A stretch of DNA of 64,000 nt. It comes from Trachythela sp. YZ-2020. Lineage: Eukaryota > Cnidaria > Anthozoa > Malacalcyonacea > Clavulariidae. Positions 1-11,700 of the stretch are shown here, in pieces. The translations under genes and the position numbers were made by a program. The notes under the pieces are model-generated. The model did not search any database and had not been told where the DNA came from. It saw only the letters and a program-made list of their open reading frames with translations. Each line of letters opens with the position of its first letter. Position 1 is the first letter of the stretch. The stretch lies in contig JADLSH010000388.1 in NCBI GenBank assembly GCA_016169945.1, positions 2,931,001 through 2,995,000 of the forward strand, read 5' to 3'.

Positions 1-754
1 TTCGTGGCCACATACGCTATCTATTCTAGTTTTAAGTCTACTTCGATCTTCAAGGCGAAGTCCGTGAACTGCGGAATAGAGAATGGCCATTTGGTGGTGT
101 TGGATGAGGAACATACAAGGACGTAGGTATGTTGGTTTAATTCTGGTCTGTTTGTTCCAAGCTCGCCGGGTAAAGTTGTAAGACTATATTAGACTAATGT
201 ATTTGTGGCAACTATGCAGAGCAAGCTATGCGGTCAAAACTACAACCAGATTTTATAAATATCCATCGAACAAAATATTGTTGATGACTATTACTTTGTT
301 TATACGACCTGTTTCGATATTTGATTTGAGGAACAACCGAAAGAATTTCTAATTCTTCTAAAAATCTAGGAATAACATTAAGTAATTCCTAATCTAAAAT
401 TGATACATTCATATATTGCGACAAAAAGTTCGATCAGTTTCATTTACCTGATCAAAGTATAAATACACGAAATAACCCTACAAGTAATCTGCAGGTTTCA
501 TGCTAGTGCATCAAATAAAACAAGAGATTAGTATTTTAAAAATATAATTTCAAAACTATGTACAAGGTTTTAAAGTAGTATTAGCTAGCACAGGACGTTT
601 TAAAAAAACAGCATTACCTAATTTCTTAGAATTACATGCAGAATTATATTCGCACAGCAATGTCATTCTTTTAAAATATAAGAGTCTATTTCTCATAAAT
701 AAAATCTAGCTAAGACTACTTCGGTATATTTGTTTCAGTTCGAAAATTGTCTAT
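1..754. other. AT-rich spacer downstream of histone H1
   Basis: No coding exon, RNA gene or recognisable repeat was found here. The part next to the H1 stop should hold the histone 3' end. I looked on the minus strand for the histone 3' stem-loop (a short GC-rich hairpin) and for AATAAA within about 110 bases of the stop and saw neither. Confidence 0.5.
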
Positions 755-1282
755 TCATTTCTTTGCTGGCTTCTTTCCTGGTTTCTTCCCTGGCTTTTTA
801 GCGGGTTTTTTCCTGGCGGGTTTCGTAGGTTTTTTAGTAGACTTTTTAGCAGGGGGTTTCTTTCCCTTCTTTGGGGATTTCTTCGTTGCTGGTTTCTTTC
901 CTTCGGCCTTTTTAGCAGCAGTTTTCTTTTTCGGCGACTTCGTTGTGCTCTTTTTGCTGGGTTTTGCTGCGGGTTTTTTGGCGGGTTTAGTTGGTTTCTT
1001 CTGTTTAGGCTCGGCCGGTTTCTTGGTGGCTTTGAAGGATCCAGAAGCACCAGATCCTTTAGTTTGGGTAAGCGCTCCCGAAGCTACACCTCTCTTCAGA
1101 GCCAATTTGATATGAACACCAGGAGTATCCCCGACCTTGTAGTTCGCTTGGATGTATTTTAGGATAGCTTGTCTCGAAGAACCGTTTCGTTCTTTCAAGG
1201 TAGTGATGGCCGCGACTATCATATCGATGTACTTGGGATGTTCAGCAGGCTTAGCAGCAGTCTTCTTCTTATCGGCAGACAT
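755..1282 (-). CDS. Linker histone H1
   Basis: Intronless 175-aa protein that binds linker DNA and the nucleosome dyad in the nucleus. Residues about 14-88 form the winged-helix H15 globular domain, with the typical [12 protein letters not shown] start, a [11 protein letters not shown] helix and a [12 protein letters not shown] segment ending in the basic, G/S-rich wing. Residues about 89-175 are the lysine, proline and alanine-rich tail, built of KKP/KKSPKK units. The start is the ATG at 1282, which gives the normal [11 protein letters not shown] N-terminus, and the stop is TGA. Length is normal for an invertebrate H1. A TATA box lies about 100 bp upstream. No core histone gene flanks it in the window, so this is a solitary copy here. 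The family call is secure; replication-dependent versus replacement type is not decided because no 3' stem-loop was found. Confidence 0.95.
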   Translation of the reverse strand: MSADKKKTAAKPAEHPKYIDMIVAAITTLKERNGSSRQAILKYIQANYKVGDTPGVHIKLALKRGVASGALTQTKGSGASGSFKATKKPAEPKQKKPTKPAKKPAAKPSKKSTTKSPKKKTAAKKAEGKKPATKKSPKKGKKPPAKKSTKKPTKPARKKPAKKPGKKPGKKPAKK

Positions 1283-1376
1283 ATTCGCGATAGTTTTGAA
1301 TTTTTTTAAATCTTTTCAGCAATAGCTTCGCCTCTCTTCGTGTCTCGGATTGTTTGATCGAGATGAACGCTGGCGC

Positions 1377-1424
1377 GCTTTTATATGCTTCAGGTCGGAC
1401 CTCTGTGTAAGCACCCAAACACAA
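1377..1424 (-). promoter_or_regulatory. Histone H1 promoter: TATA box and H1-type AC box
   Basis: On the minus strand TATAAAA lies at 1385-1379, about 100 bp before the H1 ATG. A further 30 bp upstream is AAACACA (1417-1423), reading on the plus strand, that is, inverted relative to the gene. AAACACA is the known H1 promoter element; its function in this orientation is an inference. Confidence 0.5.
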
Positions 1425-3640
1425 CGCCAAATTCAAGCATCATGGAGGACAAATTCGTTCAACTTGTGCTTCTTTGCCAACTTTGACCACATTTTACGCA
1501 CACCTCGAAGCATCTAAAGCGACCAAAGGTACGTATAACTAAAAATTAATAACTAAATTTTATATTTCAGCTTTTATTTGTGAAAATTACACGCGCTTTC
1601 GCCTGAAATTTGCGAAAATCCAACAAATTGTCATGTCAAATAAACACGGTAAGTTCACTCTTCTTCGTTCTGTGTTGCGAACAAGAGTAAATTCACACAA
1701 TTTTTGGTCTTTTCTTGAAGATTAGTTATCTATCTAAATGCCCAAGGCAGTAGACGTCTGAAAACTGAATGTTTTCGGGGAGAAAATTTGCGATGAATTT
1801 GGGCAACAAACACAAACGTGCCATCGCGGCCATGACAGTTCAATTTGTCCTGCACAATTTTTTGTTAAAATAATGGCTAAAATAAGAGGAAATTGCTCCA
1901 TACTTTTTTAAAAGATGTATATAAGGTATTAAATTGTCATAAGATTGTAAAACTTGGATTTCCTACAACAGTATACCAAAAAATTTTGAATTTCATGTTG
2001 GGCCTTGCAAATTCGATCCCTCGATCTGACCATGGATCGGATCAAAATTTGGTGACTACCATTATATTTTACTAGATTTTTAAAAATTTTAGCACTTATT
2101 GCTGAAAAATAAACGAAAACCGCTCAACAGTAGTTATAAATATTCTCAAAAATTTTTCTGATGGGAAAATCATGTTCTTAAATAGGCAAATAAATCAGAA
2201 ATCGCCAAACGAAGTTTGCGATGAATTTGCTTGCATCTTTGTCAAATCGACAAACTTAGCTTAGACAAGCAAATAATTTTATCGATAATTTTAATACTTT
2301 TTCTATCAAATTTTGATCCAAGTTTAAGTTCTATTCATTCAAGGGGATAAAATCTTCCAAAATATTTTATATTTGCTTAATTTCCGTGCAGAGAAAGCAA
2401 AAAAATTGAGCTGCGAATTTAGGGTTTGTCAAAATTTGTGCGCCATTTTGCCTTTGTACAACAAGTTGTACGATAATTTAAATCTAATATTTCTGCACCA
2501 TTTTACGCGATTTTTTCCAAATAACATAAAATTTGTAAAGAATATACTTGTTTCTTTGTGTTTATAGTGGAACAGCGCTTTTACACGCGATAGATTTCTC
2601 ACAAATCGGCGACAAATTTCGTTTTTGAACAACAACATTTCATACGTTTGTTGTCGTCACAAAGAGAATTTCAAATCGAAGCGAGGTCTTATTCTGAATG
2701 TTTAGGACCGCTAAGGGAGTTTTATCGTTACAAAATAGAAACATATGCTTTTCGTAGAATTTTTCTGTATTTTCTATCAAGTTTGCTAGCTTTGAATAAT
2801 GTTTTACAACGTATTTCCCCACGTTATCAATTAGTGTTTTGTGGCAAGCAGTTGTCGAAGGGCTTGGACAAGGGGACTCGATAGAAAATATATTTTCGTT
2901 TATTTCTGTTGTTACAGTGAGTGAGATAACCTCTTTTACTTTTTTGGATTAGGAAATTACTCCTTTTCTTTGTATAACCTCTTTTAAAGTGTGTCAAGCT
3001 TGCATTTGCGGCCGTGAAGCTGCATTCGCAACCAAAGGCCCTTCTTCTCCGCTTTGGCAAAACAACGGCGTCGATCAGAATTGCGCGCCCAAATTTCATG
3101 CGCGAATATTGAACCCGCCGATAACAATTTTCGTTAATTTTATAAAAGAAATGACATTAAACATGTGTTTTGAAGTATTTCAGACATTTTAAAACTGTAA
3201 CGAACGTAAGATTTTACACGAAATTTGCAAACAATTTCCCCCCTTGCTTTGACAGGCGATATTGTACAACAATGGCGGTTTTGAGAGAGTTCCCATCCCG
3301 TTACTGTAGAATTTTCTACAAATTTGCACAATGTAACTACATTGCAATGATAGGAATACTTCGTTGTAACATATTATATTTGTGGTAAGATTTCTGAGGT
3401 GAAAAACTTGCATTAATTACAATTTTATAAGGGTTCTTAGTAATCAAATGTTGGCATTATATTGATATGGCTTGTAACAAATTTGTATAAAATTCTAAGA
3501 ACGATTAGAAATTGGCATCAGTTCTAAATATAAGTTTTTAGAAAATTAACAATCTATTAAATGACTATATAGATCCACTCCTGTTGGGATATAAGATATA
3601 TGTTTATAAGATATAGTCAAGGCTGGCGAGAGCCAGTCAC
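1425..3640. other. AT-rich intergenic region, no gene seen
   Basis: Only short open frames without family resemblance occur. Short motifs such as GCGATGAATTTG recur at about 1790 and 2218, suggesting old degraded repeats, but no element ends could be defined. Confidence 0.4.
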
Positions 3641-3649
3641 GGACCCAGG

Positions 3650-3715
3650 GAAGATTTCACACCCACACGGACTCAGTTTCACACCCACACGGACTCAGTT
3701 TCACACCCACACGCT
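3650..3715. repeat. 22-bp tandem repeat, about 3 units
   Basis: The unit ACACCCACACGGACTCAGTTTC repeats nearly perfectly; the last unit is cut off at ACACCCACACG. A looser tandem of CCCAGGTATTTTGCC follows at about 3975-4015. Confidence 0.85.
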
Positions 3716-4084
3716 TTAGTTTGCTCTGTCCCCACTGAATGCTCGCCAAGGACGTGAATGCCGTGCAATGTTCTGGCTCCACTATCACCAGCTAATTTCT
3801 CGCGAAAGATTCTTATCTAGTTTTGGCGCGTGTTATCATAGGACAAAACTTTAGAATAATGTAGTCTTTAAAATACTCCTTACATACCATTTATTCCAGA
3901 AATGTGAAGTATATTCAAGAGTAAGCTCACATAAAATTTGGGAAGTGATGCGATCATCCTTACCCAACTTTTCTCCCAGGTATTTTGCCCCTCCCCGTCC
4001 CCAGGTATTTTGCCTCTTGCCGGCCTTGAATATAGTAATCTAACTTATATATTGAAAGTAAACTATTCTTAATTTTGGTTGTTT

Positions 4085-4600
4085 TTGCACTGCTTGTTCC
4101 CAGCTTGTTGATCAGGTGTTACAGATCGGCCGCAAACTTGTTACAAGATTGTTTCAACAAGCTAATATCAAGTTGTGTTTGAACTGCTTGTTCGCAGCTT
4201 GTTGACCAGTTGTTACAGACTGGCCGCAGACTTGTTACAAGGTTGTTTCAACACTGTGTGTTACAAACTTATAATAGTTGAAATCAAGTTGGGTTTGCAC
4301 TGCATGTTTCTGGCTTTGCAGTCTGCAGACTTACTACAATTGGGAGGTTCAGATTTGACTAGCAGTTAAGAGTATGCTCATTATATTATGTGTCAGTCAT
4401 ACCATCCATCACTAGCAAGCAAAGTATTGGCAACAGGGAAATATAATTAATCTGATTGTTGTACAAATGAAGAATCATGTACTTGCAGTTGAAGTCATAT
4501 CTATAAGCTCTTTTATGTTGATGACTCAATGTGTAACAAGTTGCTCTAACAAGTTGTGATTGTCCTGTAATTCAACAACTTGATAAGTTGTTAACTCAGC
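4085..4600. repeat. Word-array element, TTGTTACAAG family (diverged copy)
   Basis: The sequence is made of repeated variants of CTTGTTACAAG, GTTGTTTCAAC and CAGCTTGTTGACC. About 105 bp forms a diverged direct repeat (about 4091 and 4187), and a further patch of the same words lies at 4530-4590. Related copies occur at 22444-22803, 43078-43375 and 43905-44510. Confidence 0.6.
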
Positions 4601-4665
4601 AATTCTCCCAAATGCATCCTCTCTCATTTTCCTCCGTCTAAGCAAGACTATTTTACTTTGTCTAA

Positions 4666-4860
4666 AGGCCTGTTTATACGATCTGATTTGTCTGATCCGA
4701 TTCTCCTCTTGACGTATGCGATTTACTGGATTTGCTGACAAGAGCAAGGCTATTGGCTCATACCTGGCGAAAAGTGTAGTTGTTGCTGTATTGTGTGACA
4801 TCACATACGTCAGGAGTAGCTAGAACCGGATCAAACAAATTGGATCATGTGAACAGGCCT
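4666..4860. mobile_element. PIF/Harbinger-like MITE, AGGCCTGTT family
   Basis: 195-bp element with inverted ends AGGCCTGTT and AACAGGCCT. It is flanked by TAA on the left and TGA on the right, close to the 3-bp TWA duplication of PIF/Harbinger elements. Its interior (GACGTATGCGATTTACTGG, CTCATACCTGGCGAAAAGTG) recurs at 6221-6384, 25438-25838, 53424-53565 and 58085-58215. Confidence 0.7.
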
Positions 4861-5221
4861 TGAGGGTGAGTGTCTACTGTGTCTTGCACATAAGTAGTTA
4901 ATTGATTGTGACAGTTTTCTTTTTGCAGAAATGTCAATCTGCATGCAAGGTGAATTTCAGCTGAGAAAAATGTAAATGGTGGTTGAAGTTCAGCAGATAG
5001 AAATTAATCAATTACAGAAGATTGGCACATGTGCAACTGCCAAAAATTACAAGTGAAAGGTATTTTAAGCTAGCACCCAAACAGTCATTGGTTCACAAGA
5101 AATTTTGCCATCTAATTTTCTTGTTTAAAAATTCCAAAAGCATTTTTCAAACCAAAATTGTCGTGTGTCAAAATTGTCGTGTGTCAAATTTGTGTATGTA
5201 TCATATGGGTATAACCCATGT

Positions 5222-5422
5222 GTGACATAGGGTGAATTGGTGTGAACTAGGGTTAATTGGTGTGAAATAGGTTGAATTGGTGTGAAATAGGGTGATTTGG
5301 TGTGAAATAGGGTGAATTGGTGTGAACTAGGGTGAATTGGTGTGAACTAGGGTGAATTGGTGTGAACTAGGGTGAATTCGTGTAAAGTATGGTGAATTGG
5401 TGTGAAATAGTGTGAATTGTAA
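5222..5422. repeat. 20-bp minisatellite
   Basis: About ten tandem units of TAGGGTGAATTGGTGTGAAC with point changes. It contains TAGGGT but the 20-bp period is not telomeric. Confidence 0.9.
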
Positions 5423-6220
5423 CAAGTCACCTCAGTTGTCCCAATTCACTCTTCCCACTTACCCTATCTAATGTCTGTTAATTTTGTTGTATTATGTAAA
5501 CTGGAACAATGCACATTACTGGTTTGACTCGCTATTTATATCTTTGACAATCTATTCTCATACTATTTCCCCTATAAATTACACAATCTCTATGTTGAAA
5601 TATGTGTAACATAGCTGACAATAGTGAATAGAAGGATACAATTTTTACTATGAATGGCATGTATTCGGAGTAACCATATATATATATATATATACTGTTG
5701 CTTGATATCACCAATCAGAAAATATCATACAATTCAGATTTAAATTTGTAGCCTACAAAAAGAAAAACGTTTTTCTAATTGATTTTCAAGCTCATTATGC
5801 CTTCACATAATACGTTTTAAGTTCTTTGCGTATATTCATATCTCTCTTTATTCAGCTGCATTAAGCAGTTATATTAAATACGATATAAGCACATCCGATC
5901 ATCCATAGGCTATATGCGACATACATGCATACTAAATATTAATTAAAGCTAAATAAACTTAATCTTAAAAGTGTTGTTTGAGAGAATACACTTTTTATAA
6001 TCAAGCTTTTTAGTGTTTCAATAAAACTTAATAGCTTTCAAATTGTATTTGGCTTCTTCCCACTTCGTTGATTATGCTGATGGGTTTGGCTTCTTTGAAC
6101 GGTGATTTGTTTGATGATTGCCATTTTTACTGTCTGCGTAATTCTTGTTACAAAATTACAAAGCCTGCACTATCCCATCATGCACGTGCACAAATACACG
6201 TCGGTTCATTGAACTGATTG

Positions 6221-6384
6221 AAGGTCAAACTCGGATCGGATTCTCCTGACGTATGTGATTTCACACAATACAGCGACAATTACACTTCTCACCAGGTATG
6301 AGCCAATAGCCTAAGTATTCTTGTCAGCAAATCCAGTAAATCACATGTAGTCAAGGGGAGAATAGGATCGTGTGTACAGGTCTT
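6221..6384. mobile_element. PIF/Harbinger-like MITE, AGGCCTGTT family (diverged)
   Basis: Shares GGATCGGATTCTCCTGACG, TTTCACACAATACAGCGAC and CAGGTATGAGCCAATAGC with the copy at 4666-4860, in the same or mirrored order. The ends are degraded (AAGGTCAAAC and GTACAGGTCTTT). Confidence 0.65.
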
Positions 6385-8095
6385 TAAGATTGACGTTGGC
6401 GATCGAATCGCTAGCGTCATAGCGATCAGGTGACTAGATTTCCGCGAATCTAGAATGAATCTTAAAACACCATCTTAACTTCATATATATTGTACTCATT
6501 TTGAAACAAGAAAACGCAAAACTATGAGTGGAACCAACTATAAAGCACATATCTTAATCACCATGAAATTTACTATCTCTGTAGTGTTGGCTCTGACGTC
6601 TGACCTCAAACTGCAGTTTCTTTCTTCCATGTACTTAATGGCTATAGTGAGATTATTACAGACTTTACATTATATTCAAAAATTATTTCGATCTTAATGA
6701 AATTTGCTTTAATGCATCAGTTCTTAATTCATTTATTTCTTTAGTTTTAATTTGGAATCTATTTTAATAAGCCTAATGGCTAATGAAATTATTAAAAACG
6801 AAATTATTTTTGCTTCGTGTTAAGACTATACAGTATATTCTAAAATTACTTCTGTTTTGATAATATTTGTTTCATTTCATTAGTTTTTCATGCTCTTTAA
6901 AATCCATATATAAATAAACAAAACCTAATAAAATTATTAGAAATGAACGTTTTTAAGGGAACTTTTTGTGCCATATTGAAACTTTACACTTACAGACGGT
7001 ATATTCAAAAATGATTTCTTTCTGTTTGATACTGATAGCTTTTGCTCTATTTCATCAGATCTCGTTTTAATTCATTTCTCATTATCTAAGCTCTTTTGTG
7101 TTTTTTAATCAAATGATAAATTGCCAAATAGCATTTAAACAATTATCAAGAAGCTCATTTAACATTCTGTATACAGCCAGTCTATAATGACTATATATAA
7201 ATGCGCGTTCATATCTTAAATATAGGTTCCTATATTATATCAATTTTTATTCACATGAGCATTTTTGATTTCGAAGAATTTAACGTTATACACATGAGTT
7301 ATTAAGCTATAATACCCAGATTTTTTTATAGTCTATAAATAATTTTTCATATATATCTATAATCGTGGGTTTTTAACTTTGAACGCGCATTCCCATTTAA
7401 GCAAACAACTTTTAAACTTTAAATTGGTTCTATTTAAAATTACATTTGGCGCCTAATCAAAGCAAATAATGTATTTGCTTAATTTGAATGGCTTCTTCAA
7501 ATCGTATTAACCTTGCCTCGTGGGCTTATGAACTATTCCCCCCGAAAATGTGGCTAGAAAATACCTTTTCGAGATGTGCTTTTATGTTGGGGAGTTTTCA
7601 AGTGTTTTGAGGCGAAGTGGTTTATTCTTTTCAAATCATTGGTGTAAAGTAATTAATTGAGACTTTGCCTAAACAAGATTTCTTGCTTTTTTGTGTGTTA
7701 CCAGCTGTTGCGCTACAATTAACCAGCTGTCGAAGATATCTAAGGCTTAAATTTTAATGAAATCATTCTTTCATATTTTTATGTTTCTGGTTCGAATTTC
7801 CACTTTCCAACGAACTGTTTAGCTTTAGGGTAGTATATTTTGCTTTAAAACCCTCTATTTGATACAAGGCATGGCTAGTTTTGCCAAGTATTAGCAAGTT
7901 CTTCAGCAAAAACATCGCAGTTTATTCGCCAAGTTAAATTACCGCACACACGATTAAACATTTTGCAATCTTGTTAATTAGTATTGTCATTAGATCAACG
8001 CTCATTGGCTTAACGACGTTGTATAGATTAAAGTTCGTATATAGTTTTCACGCTGCACTTGTTGTTAAAACACTTTGACTCGTGAGGCGTCCAGG
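6385..8095. other. AT-rich intergenic region upstream of homeobox gene A
   Basis: No coding exon or clear element was found. Phrases such as 'tattaagtttcat...' and 'cagtatattca aaaat' recur loosely around 6660, 6830 and 7000, suggesting a degraded repeat of about 170 bp. It may hold regulatory DNA for the downstream homeobox gene, but nothing in the sequence proves this. Confidence 0.35.
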
Positions 8096-8099
8096 TGAA

Positions 8100-8760
8100 C
8101 AGGTTGGGCTCGAAAATCAGTTGAAAAACTACCGTATCTCGGAAGTCACAAAAGGCAAGAAACTAGTGAATTCTGTCTGGAAACTAGTGAATTCAGTCAA
8201 TCTCCAAAGCTACTGAAAGGAAAAGTATCGGACTAACTCGAACGTTAGTTGGGCATTAGGTGAATGCATTAAATCTGAAAATCATTGTCTCAAAGAGGAA
8301 CTCGAATCTTGAAAAAACTATACTGTACTACTCTTTGAAAAGCTATATACGGAAGGCATTAAAGTATCGAAAGCAGATTTAGTGAACTAACTTGAAAGCT
8401 ATAGTGCATGACGGATTAGGTGAATGCATTAATCTCTTCAAAAAAGAAACCAGATCCTCGCAAAACTATTGGGCTACCATCTGAAAAAGCTACGAAAGGT
8501 ATTGTGCTTCTATCTCCAACGTAAATATAACTATTGGTCCGGAATAACTGGAAAGCTATAAGTGCAAAATTTGGTGAATGCGTTAATGCTGAAAATCACT
8601 TCCAAAGGAACACGAATCCTCGCAGAATCACTAGACTACTACAGCATCTCGCGAACGCTTCTGAGTGAAGTTGAACTTCTTCTCAAAGAGCTACTGCTTG
8701 AAGTAAAACTATTCGACTACTATATCTCTGAAGATTTTAACAAGACTGAAGCTTAGTCCC
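8100..8760 (+). repeat. Degenerate 155-160 bp tandem repeat just upstream of homeobox gene A
   Basis: Landmark GGTGAATGCATTAA recurs at about 8259, 8419 and 8573. Each copy is followed by a CTGAAAATCA or similar segment, then GAACTCGAATCTTG-like and CTACTAC-like segments, and preceded by AACT-GAAAGCTATA. A fourth, weaker unit precedes at about 8100-8230. The array ends about 30 bp before the ATG at 8791, so it is probably in the promoter or 5' leader. Confidence 0.65.
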
Positions 8761-8790
8761 AAAGAACACCCATTTTCAACGCTTATCATA

Positions 8791-11700
8791 ATGTCTTCCC
8801 ATTCCTACCCAACAGTGCGGCATCGTCATCCCTATATGTTGGATAATCATCTCCATACAGTGCTATACACGCCATATGGGTACGCCGGTATGCCGTTAAC
8901 TGCTGAACCAAATTTTGTCAGATTTTCAAATCCAACCGCAAGCTCGAGCTATGAAAACTACGGGAATTCTGGTGGACGTGCGCTGATCTTTTCACCTTAC
9001 ATGGCCGGTAAGTGGTTTTGAAGACGATTAGATTTAACATCAAAATTTCTTTGATTAAAGTATACGTTCTAATAAAAGTTTGTGACAATGAATTGTTCTT
9101 TCAGTTTTATAAACAAAAACTGTTCTCCTTAGAGTTCCCTTACTGATCCAGGAGGAAACCTAAATTAAACTAACTTTATTTATACTGGATAGCTTTATCA
9201 GTTCTAAACTGTTCTCCCTAGAGGTCCTATAAGGGTTATCCTTTACTGATCCAGTGTTACTACAGGAGGAAACGTAAACTAAACTAACTTTATTTATACT
9301 GGATAGCTCTATCAGTTCTAAACTGTTCTCCCTAGAGGTCCAGTAAGGGTCATCCCTTACTGATCCAGTGTTACTACAGGAGGAAACCTAAATTAAACTA
9401 AACTAACTTTATTTATACTGGATAGCTATGCCAGTTCTAAACTGTTCTCCCTAGAAATCCAGTAAGGGTTGTCCATGAAATGAATCATGTTTGGCCAGAT
9501 TCTAGTTTAAATTCCATTAACAAGCCAAGTATTTTAATGAAAATGGTTTAATTCGATTTTGTAGCATATTCCCGAGCAGGACAGCCTCGTTATCAGCGAC
9601 GCATGCGTATTCGTACCAACTTCTCTCAATGGCAAATCGACGAATTAGAAAGAGCGTTTGAGACAACGCATTACCCTGATGTGTTTATGAGAGAATCTCT
9701 TGGTCTAAGACTGGATTTGACCGAGGCCAGAGTTCAGGTTAGTTGGACGTTTGATTATCATTCAAACTTGATAACACCTTAGTTCATTTATGATTGCAAG
9801 TACCAACATCAGGGTGCGAATTAGCAGGTCGCAAATTGCGAGCCGATTTTTGCTAATTGCGAATCGAAAGTTTTATTTTTGCGAATCGAGATTTCTTAGT
9901 TTAATGTATTTGTTTTCAATTTTTGCTTTTCAATGTTTTTTCTGACAAAAAGACATGTCAAGCTATGTTTCCACTTTTTCAAATCGAAAGTTCCTTTATA
10001 TTTCCATTAAATTTCCTTTAAATTTCCAAAAAGGAAATTTGCGAGTTGATTTCTCCTCTCTAATTCCAAACATGAACATCATTTATATTGTCATCACTGT
10101 TATTATCAACAACTGCAGCAAAACCATGAGCACAATAGTACGTCATTCGCGTTGCCATTTCATCATCATCAGTAATCAGCCACTGCGCATCCACATGACG
10201 CATTCTGCGTTGGGGTAAGATTGCAGTTGAATCATCATAACCACGACGCAGCACGTAAAATGAAAATGACGCTGACCAGAAACCTTGCATCTATAACTGA
10301 GCAGTCAATCAAAACTGCAGCAAAACTCCAAAGTATCACAAAATTGCTGTTATTCCTGCTGCTGTTTTATTATTGATGGAGGTTGTGCATGCTGAAGCCA
10401 GCTCATTGTGTCGACTGCTCATCCAAATGACGCGTTCTGCGTCTGGATAAGATAACATGTAGCCGAGACTGGAAGATTTAAAATATGCATATCAAAGTAT
10501 TCTCTGGTATTCAACTGTTCAATCATTCATTTGTTTTTCACATATAGCCACAGTAGAACTGTCCATTAAATAATTATACTGTCCAGTATATTTTGTCTTC
10601 TGTGTAAAGCAAAATAGAGAAAGGTGCTCTTAAGGGCATAAATTTTCTAATTTAAAGTGGAAACTAATTGTTCTTCGAGCGACTTTTGCATATTCAAATG
10701 ATGATTGAATAGTTGAATACTTCGATATGCATATTGTAATTTTTCCAGTCTCGGCTACACGTTATCTTATCCAGACGCAGAACGCGTCAGCATGCACGAC
10801 CTCCATCAATAATAAAACAGCAGCAGGAATAACAGCAATTTTGTGATACTTTGGAGTTTTGGTAGCAGTTTTGTGTAAAAACCACATCCGTTTCCTCATT
10901 GACTGCTCAGTTATAGATGCAAAAGACATATTGTAGTTGGAACATGTTAACCTAAGGCCAAAAACTTCTGTTTCTGGTCAGCGCGCGCGTCATTTTTAAC
11001 TGTGCGCGTCAACGGGTATTTTTTTTCACAAAACGGTCCATCAATATCCTTGCAAAATGAACTACTCTTAAATAAAAAAATGATTCTATTAAACCTGCAA
11101 ATTTGGTGACAGTTTAGCGTTAAAAGCATAAAAAATCACTGTACACTTCATAAAAAATAGAAAAACACTCATCCATTTCTCCAAAAAAGCTCCTCGTTAA
11201 CTCTTAAGAAGAAAAAATAAACCCACACAAACCCACTGACCAGAAACAGAAAATATTTTTTTGCCTAATGGGCTCGTGGTCTGTTTTTTGTTCGCTACGT
11301 TTATTAATTACTAACGTAAAAGTAGCTTTTTAGTTCTATAAAGAAGAACCTGATATGTTTCTATAGATCAGTTGCACTTATTGACCCGTTGCAAAAATTT
11401 GCTTATAATGAAAAAACAACTGGAGTTCGTTTTTCTCTCCACGAGTATAGCGGGCCATTTCAAGTTGTCTTCCAATTGTCATTCATGAACTCATTTTAAG
11501 GTTAACTGCGACGGGGTTCTGTTTAATCAATTGGTCTATGGTAAACTACACTAGTTAAAAATTAGAATAAGTTCAATTTGAGTTCATATCTTCAGTTATA
11601 TTTGAAAAATTTCACTCCCTGTTCTTTATGTTAGGTGTGGTTCCAAAACCGCCGTGCAAAATGGCGTCGAAAGCAGCGAACTCAAGAGGAGGAGAATGGG

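Noticed and set aside
747..1115. 122-aa Phe/Gly-rich open frame on the plus strand
   Set aside because: It is the antisense of the Lys-rich histone H1 tail; no independent features.
5222..5422. TAGGGTGA array as a telomere-like tract
   Set aside because: The period is 20 bp and TTAGGG is not repeated head to tail.
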